Below are positions 5,754-11,696 of a stretch of DNA of 13,059 nucleotides, piece after piece; the first letter of the stretch is position 1; each line of letters begins with the position of its first letter. The stretch is from Galactobacter sp. (GTDB taxonomy: Bacteria; Actinomycetota; Actinomycetes; Actinomycetales; Micrococcaceae): positions 1 to 13,059 of the forward strand of contig NZ_JALAGT010000095.1 in NCBI RefSeq assembly GCF_022712295.1, in the 5' to 3' direction. A program made the translations under genes and the position numbers. The notes beneath the pieces are model-generated. The model saw nothing but the letters and a program-made list of their open reading frames with translations, had not been told where the DNA came from and did not search any database.

Positions 5754-6884
5754 ATGGGGAAGCTTGCTATTGGAATCGCGACGACGGCAGTCGTCGGCAT
5801 AGTAGCTGTGGGAGGGACCGCATACGCGGTGAATGTCTCGCACAAGAATGATCCGCACCGGGCGGTGGTCGTCAACATCGTGGACGGCGACACTTTCGAT
5901 GCGAAGGTACAGGGTGAAACCACCCGTATCCGGATGCTGAACATCGACGCTGCCGAGACGAAGAAAACTACGAAGGTAGCGGAATGCTATGCAGCCGAGG
6001 CAACCGAGAAACTTGAGAGTTTTCTGAAAGAGGGCGACGTGGTTCGGCTCGAGTTCGACAAGCAGAAGAAGGACGAGTCTGGGCGCACGCTCGCTGGAGT
6101 TTATGAGGACGACACGTTCATCAACGCCGAGATCGCTCGACAGGGTCTCGGGCTTGCGGTGAAGCACGAGCCCAACGTCAAGTTCTATCCCGAGGTTCTG
6201 GCCGCCGAGAAAGAGGCGCGCGAAGCGCAACGTGGCATCTTCTCGGAAGACGCGACCCCAGTCGCCGACGACGGAGCCCCGTGCTCGTTGCAGGTGGTGG
6301 TCCGTGATGCCGAGGACGAGACCAACGCAGTGATCGGCCTTGGACCGGGGGAGACCTCCGCGGACACCGCACACCAGGTCGAGAGGATCGGCTCGGCGCT
6401 CGTTGTCGCGGTTGCGGCGGACAGGCTAGTCCGTGACGGAGATGACCATCAGCGCCGGCTGATCAGACAAGCAACCGGAAGCGCTCTGGTGGTTCCGGCC
6501 AGTACCGCCGTGGACCAGCTGAAGAATAAGCAGAAGCGGATGTCGGCCGTACAGAAAAAGCAGGAGGAGGCCGAGACAGCCGAACGCGAGCGGATCAAGA
6601 AGGAAAAGGAAGCGGAGAAGAAGCGCCAGGCGGAAGCGAAAGCCAAACGAGAGGCCGAAAAACGTGCGGCGGCTCAGTTGAAGGCGCAGCAGGAAGCTGC
6701 AGCGCAACGTCAAGCGCAACAACAGGCTGCTGCGCAACGCCAGGCACAGGAACAGGCAGCTGCTCAGCGTCGTCAGACTCATAGTTCCAGTGGAGGGTCT
6801 GGCTCCTCAGGATCCGGTGGGCCCGCCGGCTATAACGGACCGCGTTGCTACGCACCCGGTGGTAAGAGCTGGAAGCCGTGCTGA
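5754..6884 (+). CDS. Secreted or membrane-anchored SNase-like (thermonuclease) protein with coiled-coil and Cys-bounded tail
   Basis: 376 residues. Residues 1-28 are a signal or anchor segment (MGKLAIGIATTAVVG..., possible cleavage after AYA at 25). Residues ~37-165 are a staphylococcal-nuclease domain. The Ca2+ ligands map to Asp46 (VDGDT) and Asp65, and the catalytic Arg/Glu/Arg to Arg60, Glu68 and Arg111, so it should cut DNA or RNA. Residues ~171-252 are unassigned. Residues 253-310 are Lys/Glu/Arg-rich coiled-coil, 311-340 are three copies of a 10-residue Gln/Ala repeat, and a Ser/Gly linker precedes the end. The end, GPRCYAPGGKSWKPC, has Cys365 and Cys376 as last residue. The gene is A/T-richer than its neighbours (about 55% GC in 5941-6000), hinting at transfer. 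It is divergent from glbO. The nuclease role is known for the family; activity outside the cell is inferred. Confidence 0.9.
   Translation: MGKLAIGIATTAVVGIVAVGGTAYAVNVSHKNDPHRAVVVNIVDGDTFDAKVQGETTRIRMLNIDAAETKKTTKVAECYAAEATEKLESFLKEGDVVRLEFDKQKKDESGRTLAGVYEDDTFINAEIARQGLGLAVKHEPNVKFYPEVLAAEKEAREAQRGIFSEDATPVADDGAPCSLQVVVRDAEDETNAVIGLGPGETSADTAHQVERIGSALVVAVAADRLVRDGDDHQRRLIRQATGSALVVPASTAVDQLKNKQKRMSAVQKKQEEAETAERERIKKEKEAEKKRQAEAKAKREAEKRAAAQLKAQQEAAAQRQAQQQAAAQRQAQEQAAAQRRQTHSSSGGSGSSGSGGPAGYNGPRCYAPGGKSWKPC
6684..6773 (+). repeat. Three tandem 30-bp repeats inside the nuclease gene
   Basis: Copies at 6684-6713, 6714-6743 and 6744-6773 encode AQQEAAAQRQ, AQQQAAAQRQ and AQEQAAAQRR. The DNA copies differ mainly at synonymous positions, so the peptide is better conserved than the DNA. 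Confidence 0.85.
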
Positions 6885-6930
6885 TTCGTATCGGGTGGGG
6901 CCTCCGACCGTTCGCGTCCGAGCGGACGGC

Positions 6931-6949
6931 CGGAAGCGGCGAGCTTCCG
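6931..6949 (+). terminator. Weak hairpin after the nuclease gene
   Basis: CGGAAGC (6931-6937) pairs with GCTTCCG (6943-6949) around a 5-base loop. It lies 46 bases after the nuclease stop and before the convergent OsmC-family gene. There is no T run, so termination is uncertain. Confidence 0.35.
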
Positions 6950-7008
6950 AAACGAGTTGGGGCGACGAACACGGCGTCTTCAGTGTCGAGGTGACCGGCT
7001 GAACCGGA

Positions 7009-7530
7009 TCAGGACCTGTCTGGCAGCACGTCCATTGGGAAGTTCACGGAGTTCGCGATGAAACACTTCTCGTGGGCGGCGCGATGCAGCGTATCGAGGT
7101 GACTGCACAGCGACGGCGGGATACCGCCGTCGGGCACAGAATCGCCGTCCGCAGGGCCCGAGAGCGCAGTGCGAGGTATTAACTCAGCGCGCGTGATGCG
7201 TCCGGCGCCGGAGGCGTCGACGTTCAGCCAGGCCCGGATCGAGACCGAAGCATCCTCCACAGTGAGGCCGGCGAGGCCGGCCTCACGTAGGAACGCGGAG
7301 AGATGGCACTGGGCCAGCGCCGCCAGGAGCAGGGTCTCGGGATTCCAGGCGTCTCGATCTCCGAAGAAGGTCCGCGCCGCGGACACCCTCAGAGGCGGAA
7401 CCTCCTGGCCTGAAGACGCAACCGAGGCCCGTCGAAAACGACGGACCTCGGTGGTTGGATGCTCACCCGGCCCTTGCCAGTCCACGGAAACGTTGAACTC
7501 GTGTTCGGGGGTGGGGCGGGGTGAGGTCAT
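7009..7530 (-). CDS. OsmC family protein (putative organic hydroperoxide reductase)
   Basis: 173 residues. The OsmC/Ohr family reduces organic hydroperoxides using two cysteines, or has related thiol functions. Both cysteines are present in typical settings: Cys75 in WNPETLLLAALAQCHLSAFL and Cys156 in AAHEKCFIANSV. This matches the AxxCP/NSV pattern, with Phe where Pro is common. The N-terminal strand EFNVSVDWQG and the Ala/Gly-rich middle fit the family fold. There is no signal peptide. The gene begins 31 bases after the pepN stop on the same strand, so the two are probably co-transcribed. Its GAGG ribosome-binding site lies inside a short hairpin. The OsmC fold is clear; the substrate is not known, so I give no symbol. 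Confidence 0.87.
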   Translation of the reverse strand: MTSPRPTPEHEFNVSVDWQGPGEHPTTEVRRFRRASVASSGQEVPPLRVSAARTFFGDRDAWNPETLLLAALAQCHLSAFLREAGLAGLTVEDASVSIRAWLNVDASGAGRITRAELIPRTALSGPADGDSVPDGGIPPSLCSHLDTLHRAAHEKCFIANSVNFPMDVLPDRS

Positions 7531-7549
7531 GCCTCAGATTCTCTCAGGC
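7531..7549 (-). promoter_or_regulatory. Hairpin covering the OsmC-family ribosome-binding site
   Basis: Positions 7531-7538 pair with 7542-7549 (seven pairs, one C-C mismatch, 3-base loop). On the minus strand this hairpin ends directly at the ATG and includes the GAGG of the ribosome-binding site. It may reduce translation of the second gene. The structure is seen; the effect is inferred. Confidence 0.4.
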
Positions 7550-7561
7550 GGAACAGCCGTT

Positions 7562-10123
7562 TCAGGCAATTTCAGTGGCCGCATCCACGGCCTGCGCGGC
7601 AACGGCGCGCTCCATGCCGGCACGAGCCTCGACGAGCAGCCGAGCCAAGGCCGGGGTGTCCTCACCCAGTGAAGCCAGCAGCGTATCGGTGGCCTCCAGG
7701 GTGTCCTTCGACGTGGGCTTGACGGGGTACAAACCGTTCACGATGGTCTGCGCCATCTCGTAGGAACGCTCCTTCCACAGCCCTGGCACCGCAGCGAAGT
7801 AGGACTCCACGTAGGGCCTGATCAGTTCCACGTCGTGGACCCGGTTGAAACCGGTGATGACGCGGCGCTGGAAGGTGTTGGACAGTGTGTCCTGCTCCAC
7901 GACGGAGGCCCAGGCCGCAGCCTTGGCCTCCGCGGTCGGGATCGCGGCGCGGGCGATGGTCGCTGCCAGCTCACCCGAAGAGGACGGATCCGCCTTCAGG
8001 GCTACCTCGATCTCAGCCTCGCCCACGCGGCCGCCGGCCACGAGCGAAGTCAGTAGCTCCCAGGACAGGTCGTCGTCGATCTCCAGCCCGTCCAGGGCAA
8101 CCTCGCCGTTTCGCAGGCCGCCGATGATGTCCAAGTGCTCGGCGGAGGAAGCCAGCGCGGAGAACTTCATGACGAACTGGAACTGATTGTCACTGCCGGC
8201 CTCGGCGGCCTGCGCCAGCTCCCACAGCCGCTGCGCTGCGATGATCGACGTCGCATCCGCAGCATCCGCGGCCACGTAGCGTCCGAGCGCAGTGGAGAGC
8301 TGGTTCAGCTGAGTCCGCACTACGGAGGGCTCTGTCTCGGCATCGATGTTGTTCAGCACCAGATCCACGTAGGCGCGGGCAGGGATCTCACCGTCACGCG
8401 TGGCATCCCAGGCGGCACCCCAAACCAGAGCGCGGGCCAGGGAATCCTCGAAGTCGCGCAGATGCAGGATCGCGAAGGCCAGCGACTCCTCATCCAGACG
8501 CAGCTTGGCATAGCCCAGATCCCCGTCGTTGACGAGGATCAGGTCGGGGCGCTTGCGGCCAACCAGATCGGCAACGTCGGTGCTGGCCCCGTCGACGTCC
8601 AGGTCGACACGGTGGGTGTTCACCAACTTGCCGCTGCCGACCAGATCGTAGAACCCGACAGCGTTGTGCTGTGCGCGCAGGATGGGGTGGTCTGCCGGGG
8701 CCTCCTGAGCCACGGAGAAGGAGGTGATGACGCCGTCGGCGTCGGTCTCCACGACCGGGCGGAGCACGTTCACGCCCGCAGATTCGAGCCACTGCGTGGA
8801 CCAGTCAGCCAGGTCGCGACCGGAGGAAGCTTCCAGCTCCACCATGAGGTCCTTCAGTTCGGTATTGCCGAAAGCGTGCTTCTTGAAGTACTCACGCACA
8901 CCGGCCATGAACTCCTCTTGGCCCACCCAGGCCACCAGCTGGCGCAGCACGGAGGCGCCCTTGGCGTACGTGATGCCATCGAAGTTGACCTGCACGTCCT
9001 CAAGGTCGCGGATCTCCGCCTTGATGGGGTGCGTGGAGGGCAGCTGGTCCTGCACATAAGCCCACGACTTCTCCACGGAGGAGAACGTGGTCCAGGCGGT
9101 GGTGAACTTGGTGTTGGCGTCCGCAGCCAGGTGGGACATGAATTCGGCGAAGGACTCGTTCAGCCAAAGGTCGTTCCACCACTTCATGGTGACCAGGTCG
9201 CCGAACCACATGTGGGCCAGCTCGTGCAGCACGGTGATGGCGCGGCGTTCGATGAGTGCGCCGGTGACCTTCGACCGGAAGACGTAGTCCTCGAGGATGG
9301 TCACGCAGCCGGCGTTCTCCATGGCGCCTGCATTGAACTCGGGAACGAAGAGCTGGTCGTACTTCTCGAAGGGGTACGGCGTACCGAACTGCTCCTCGAA
9401 GAACTCGAAGCCCTGACGGGTGACCTCGAAGATGTTCTCCGGGTCCATGTACTTGGCCAGGGACTTTCGGGTGAAGACTCCCAGGGGAACCGTGCGGCCG
9501 TCGGCACTGGTGACCTCGGACCGAGTGGCGACGTAGGGGCCGGCCACGAGGGCGGTCACGTAGGGGGCCAATCGGGGAGTGGCGGTGAAGGCGAAGCGCT
9601 TGGCGCCGTTCTCCAGCACGGAGGGTTCCGGCGTGGGCTGGTTGGAGATCGCGTCCCAGTGGGAGGGTGTGTCCACGGTGAAGGTGAACGTGGCCTTCAG
9701 GTCGGGCTGCTCGAACACGGTGAACATGCGGCGGGTGTCCGGGACCTCGAACTGGCTGTAGAGATAGACCTCGCCGTCCTCGGGATCCACGAAGCGGTGC
9801 AGGCCCTCGCCGGTGGTGGAGTAGTCCAGGGTGGCGTCCACGACGAGTTCGTTCTCAGCCGCCAGCTGGGGGAGTTGGATACGCACGCCGTCGGCCACCG
9901 TGGCGGGGTCCAGCTCCTTGCCATTGAGGGTCACCGAGTGCACCTCGCGCGTCACGGAGTCGATGAAGGTGGAGGCACCTTCGGTCGCGGTGAAACGTGC
10001 GGTAGTGACGGCGCGGAAGGTGGTGCCCGGATCGGTCAGATCCAGGTGGACGTCATAGGACTGGGTGTCGACGAGCGCAGCACGCTCGGACGCCTCGACG
10101 CGGGTGAGGTTCAGACCCGGCAC
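7562..10123 (-). CDS. pepN: Aminopeptidase N (M1 family zinc metallopeptidase)
   Basis: 853 residues, the usual length for the actinobacterial enzyme. It removes N-terminal amino acids from peptides in the cytosol during protein turnover. The substrate-binding GAMEN motif is at 266-270. The zinc site HELAH at 300-304, followed by MWFGDLVTMKWWNDLWLNESFAE, gives ligands His300, His304 and Glu323 with catalytic Glu301. The conserved Tyr of the transition-state site is Tyr386 (ITYAKGASVLRQL). The C-terminal half is the helical ERAP1-like domain. The start is GTG at 10123, with AAAGGAG (10128-10134, minus strand) just upstream. The N-terminus PGLNLTRVEASERAALV is typical. It is divergent from rpiB, with a downstream OsmC-family gene 31 bases away. 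No truncation is seen. Confidence 0.96.
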   Translation of the reverse strand: MPGLNLTRVEASERAALVDTQSYDVHLDLTDPGTTFRAVTTARFTATEGASTFIDSVTREVHSVTLNGKELDPATVADGVRIQLPQLAAENELVVDATLDYSTTGEGLHRFVDPEDGEVYLYSQFEVPDTRRMFTVFEQPDLKATFTFTVDTPSHWDAISNQPTPEPSVLENGAKRFAFTATPRLAPYVTALVAGPYVATRSEVTSADGRTVPLGVFTRKSLAKYMDPENIFEVTRQGFEFFEEQFGTPYPFEKYDQLFVPEFNAGAMENAGCVTILEDYVFRSKVTGALIERRAITVLHELAHMWFGDLVTMKWWNDLWLNESFAEFMSHLAADANTKFTTAWTTFSSVEKSWAYVQDQLPSTHPIKAEIRDLEDVQVNFDGITYAKGASVLRQLVAWVGQEEFMAGVREYFKKHAFGNTELKDLMVELEASSGRDLADWSTQWLESAGVNVLRPVVETDADGVITSFSVAQEAPADHPILRAQHNAVGFYDLVGSGKLVNTHRVDLDVDGASTDVADLVGRKRPDLILVNDGDLGYAKLRLDEESLAFAILHLRDFEDSLARALVWGAAWDATRDGEIPARAYVDLVLNNIDAETEPSVVRTQLNQLSTALGRYVAADAADATSIIAAQRLWELAQAAEAGSDNQFQFVMKFSALASSAEHLDIIGGLRNGEVALDGLEIDDDLSWELLTSLVAGGRVGEAEIEVALKADPSSSGELAATIARAAIPTAEAKAAAWASVVEQDTLSNTFQRRVITGFNRVHDVELIRPYVESYFAAVPGLWKERSYEMAQTIVNGLYPVKPTSKDTLEATDTLLASLGEDTPALARLLVEARAGMERAVAAQAVDAATEIA

Positions 10124-10222
10124 GGGCTCTCCTTTGTTGCGATGGTTATGAAAGGACTCTTTGACAAAGTCGTTGGCTCTATCTTCGCACCGTCAGGGCA
10201 TCGATGCACCGTTTCAGGCGGA

Positions 10223-10228
10223 TAAACT
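10223..10228 (+). promoter_or_regulatory. -10 element for leaderless rpiB
   Basis: TAAACT lies 7 bases before ATG 10236, which has no good ribosome-binding site, so the mRNA probably starts at the ATG. The -35 position (about 10200-10205, ATCGAT) is poor. A consensus-like TTGACA at 10161-10166 is too far from it but lies within a small palindrome, CTTTG-A-CAAAG (10159-10169). Confidence 0.4.
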
Positions 10229-10235
10229 TGGACCC

Positions 10236-10709
10236 ATGCGCATCCATATCGCCACCGACCACGCTGGGCTGGACCTCAGCCACCATCTCATCGAAGAACT
10301 GAGCAAGGACGGCCACGAGGTCATCGACCACGGGCCCACCTCCTATGATCCGCAGGACGACTACCCTGCCTTCTGCATTCGTGCGGCAGAGGCCGTGGTC
10401 GCGGACCAGACGTCCGGGGTGGAGGCCCTCGGCATCGTGCTGGGTGGCTCCGGCAACGGTGAACAGATCGCTGCGAACAAGGTCAAGGGGATCCGTGCCG
10501 CACTGATCTGGAACGAGTCCACCGCAAAGCTGGCCCGTGAGCACAACAACGCCAACGTCGCGGCTCTGGGCGGACGTCAGCATACCGTCGAGGAGGGCTT
10601 GCAGCTGGTCCGCATGTTCCTGGCAGAGCCGTTCCCCGGCGACGAGCGTCACGCCCGCCGTATCGGCAAGATCGCCACGTACGAGACCACGGGCGAGATT
10701 CTCGACTGA
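10236..10709 (+). CDS. rpiB: Ribose-5-phosphate isomerase B
   Basis: 157 residues, normal for the RpiB/LacAB family. It interconverts ribose 5-phosphate and ribulose 5-phosphate in the pentose phosphate pathway. The N-terminal MRIHIATDHAGLDL carries the conserved Asp8-His9 pair. GGSGNGEQIAANKVKGIRAA at 70-89 is the actinobacterial form, where Ser replaces the catalytic Cys of E. coli RpiB and Glu76 acts as base (Glu75 in M. tuberculosis). His103 in AREHNNANV corresponds to mycobacterial His102. ATG 10236 is chosen because the protein begins canonically there; an upstream in-frame start at 10161 would add 25 residues of non-family sequence. It is divergent from pepN and convergent with tRNA-Gly. 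Confidence 0.95.
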   Translation: MRIHIATDHAGLDLSHHLIEELSKDGHEVIDHGPTSYDPQDDYPAFCIRAAEAVVADQTSGVEALGIVLGGSGNGEQIAANKVKGIRAALIWNESTAKLAREHNNANVAALGGRQHTVEEGLQLVRMFLAEPFPGDERHARRIGKIATYETTGEILD

Positions 10710-10726
10710 CGCTCGTCGGCCTGAAG

Positions 10727-10776
10727 GCACACCCGTCGGCATGGATCATGGGGTCCGTACCGACGGGTGTGCTTTT
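10727..10776 (+). terminator. Rho-independent terminator of rpiB
   Basis: GCACACCCGTCGG (10727-10739) pairs perfectly over 13 bp with 10760-10772 across a 20-base loop and is followed by TTTT. It begins 18 bases after the rpiB stop. Confidence 0.85.
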
Positions 10777-10805
10777 GCGCCGACGCGTGTGGTGAGAGAG
10801 CATGC

Positions 10806-10844
10806 AAAAAGTGCCGGACGCGTCGAGAACGCGGCCGGCACTTT
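10806..10844 (-). terminator. Terminator of tRNA-Gly
   Basis: A 10-bp outer stem (AAAGTGCCGG, 10808-10817 with 10835-10844) and a 5-bp inner stem (CGCGT with ACGCG) are separated by one A/G mismatch. On the minus strand it is followed by T residues. It lies 13 bases beyond the tRNA 3' end. Confidence 0.85.
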
Positions 10845-10856
10845 CGTAGATTTTCG

Positions 10857-10927
10857 AGGGGCAGACGGGAATCGAACCCGCGTAATCAGTTTGGAAGACT
10901 GAGGCTCTACCATTGAGCTACTGCCCC
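10857..10927 (-). tRNA. tRNA-Gly (anticodon UCC)
   Basis: A 71-base cloverleaf with acceptor GGGGCAG/CTGCCCC, D arm GCTC-AATGGTA-GAGC, anticodon stem TCAGT/ACTGA with loop CTTCCAA, 4-base variable loop, and T arm with TTCGATT loop. Anticodon UCC reads GGA/GGG glycine codons, and U73 is the usual discriminator for glycine. No CCA is encoded. It faces rpiB and has its own promoter and terminator. Confidence 0.97.
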
Positions 10928-10966
10928 GACGCGCCTGAATGTAGAAGCCAGACAGGCGCAAAGACG

Positions 10967-10995
10967 ACTCTACTCGAGTATCAAACACTTTCCAA
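10967..10995 (-). promoter_or_regulatory. Promoter of tRNA-Gly
   Basis: On the minus strand TTGGAA (10990-10995) and TAGAGT (10967-10972) are exactly 17 bases apart. They lie about 40 bases before the tRNA 5' end, leaving a short 5' leader. A TACATT hexamer at 10938-10943 is a less likely alternative, since no -35 fits it. Confidence 0.65.
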
Positions 10996-11033
10996 ATCGG
11001 CCGTCTCACGTGGCAATGAGTGGGGGAGAGGGC

Positions 11034-11696
11034 TCAATTTTTGAGCGTCCAGACCCACCCCGGAGTGCCATCAGGATCGAAGGCGATGGCCGTGGTTCCC
11101 TGCGGCACATCCAGCATGACGCTGCCCGATGACGTGTGTCCGGCCGTGGCCATGACGTCCAGCGGTGACTGGATCTCGCATCCCTCAGCTTCTTCCGACC
11201 AGGCATTGGTTCCCGTGGCCCTGCCGTCGGAATCCACGGGGACGAACGCCGACGCATCGAGCGGCACGGTGGTGTTTCCCGCAGAGGGGTCCAACTTGGC
11301 CTCCACCGTGAGCTCGATGAACTGGCCGTTCTTGGGCTTCAGTTCGTCGCCGAACCCACGCATGGTGCAGGACTTCTGCCGCGATGACTTCTTGACCGAG
11401 ATGGAGAAATCGGAGGTTTTCCCGTCAGCGGTGGTGAGAGTCCCGGTTTGACCCAGGGCCTTCTTCACGCGACCTGCCTCATCCGTCTCCACCTTCTGGC
11501 CGGTATCGGGGTCGGTGGTGAGGGCCGGCGCGGATTCGGTGGTCCGAGTCGGCGGGGCCGACTCCGACGCCTGACTCGATGCGCTCTTCGAGGCCTGAGG
11601 CTCGGTGGTTTCACCGCCGGACTGCTTGGGCCCGGTGCAGCCGGCCAGCAGCACCGAGGCAGCCACCAGCCCGAGAACTGCATTGCTGGTTCTCAT
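11034..11696 (-). CDS. Lipoprotein with probable DUF4352-like domain
   Basis: 220 residues. Residues 1-20 are a lipoprotein signal, with hydrophobic core and lipobox LLAGC, so Cys20 should be lipidated and the protein anchored outside the membrane. Residues ~21-75 are a Ser/Thr/Glu/Pro-rich spacer. Residues ~85-220 form a beta-rich domain with FSISVKKSSR, NGQFIELTVEAKLDPSAGN and an end AFDPDGTPGWVWTLKN. This pattern resembles DUF4352/MPT63-type immunoglobulin-like domains. Cys110 and Cys173 could form a disulfide. ATG 11696 has AGGAGG 8 bases upstream and overlaps the stop of the preceding gene by one base (TGATG), implying translational coupling. A GCTCAA-TTT-TTGAGC hairpin spans the stop (11032-11046). 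No strong terminator of its own is visible before the tRNA. The lipoprotein call is secure; the domain is a resemblance, and function is unknown. Confidence 0.88.
   Translation of the reverse strand: MRTSNAVLGLVAASVLLAGCTGPKQSGGETTEPQASKSASSQASESAPPTRTTESAPALTTDPDTGQKVETDEAGRVKKALGQTGTLTTADGKTSDFSISVKKSSRQKSCTMRGFGDELKPKNGQFIELTVEAKLDPSAGNTTVPLDASAFVPVDSDGRATGTNAWSEEAEGCEIQSPLDVMATAGHTSSGSVMLDVPQGTTAIAFDPDGTPGWVWTLKN

Noticed and set aside
5164..5802. Plus-strand open frame opposite glbO reaching into the nuclease gene
   Set aside because: It is antisense to a clear globin and overlaps the well-supported nuclease start. No motif.
6684..6773. CRISPR-like array
   Set aside because: The 30-bp units are directly adjacent with no spacers and encode an in-frame peptide repeat.
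10161..10185. TTGACA and TATCTT as an rpiB promoter
   Set aside because: The spacer is only 13 bases, too short for a normal sigma-70-type promoter.
8135..10225. Very long plus-strand open frame (696 codons) opposite pepN
   Set aside because: It lies entirely opposite a clear M1 aminopeptidase. The product is Gly/Val/Leu/His/Gln-rich without motifs, as expected for the antisense of a high-GC gene, and there is no ribosome-binding site.
10857..10880. tRNA-Gly 3' end as an integration site for a mobile element
   Set aside because: I found no second copy of the tRNA 3' sequence in the window and no integrase. The unusual genes lie on the 5' side of the tRNA, not the 3' side where integration normally occurs.
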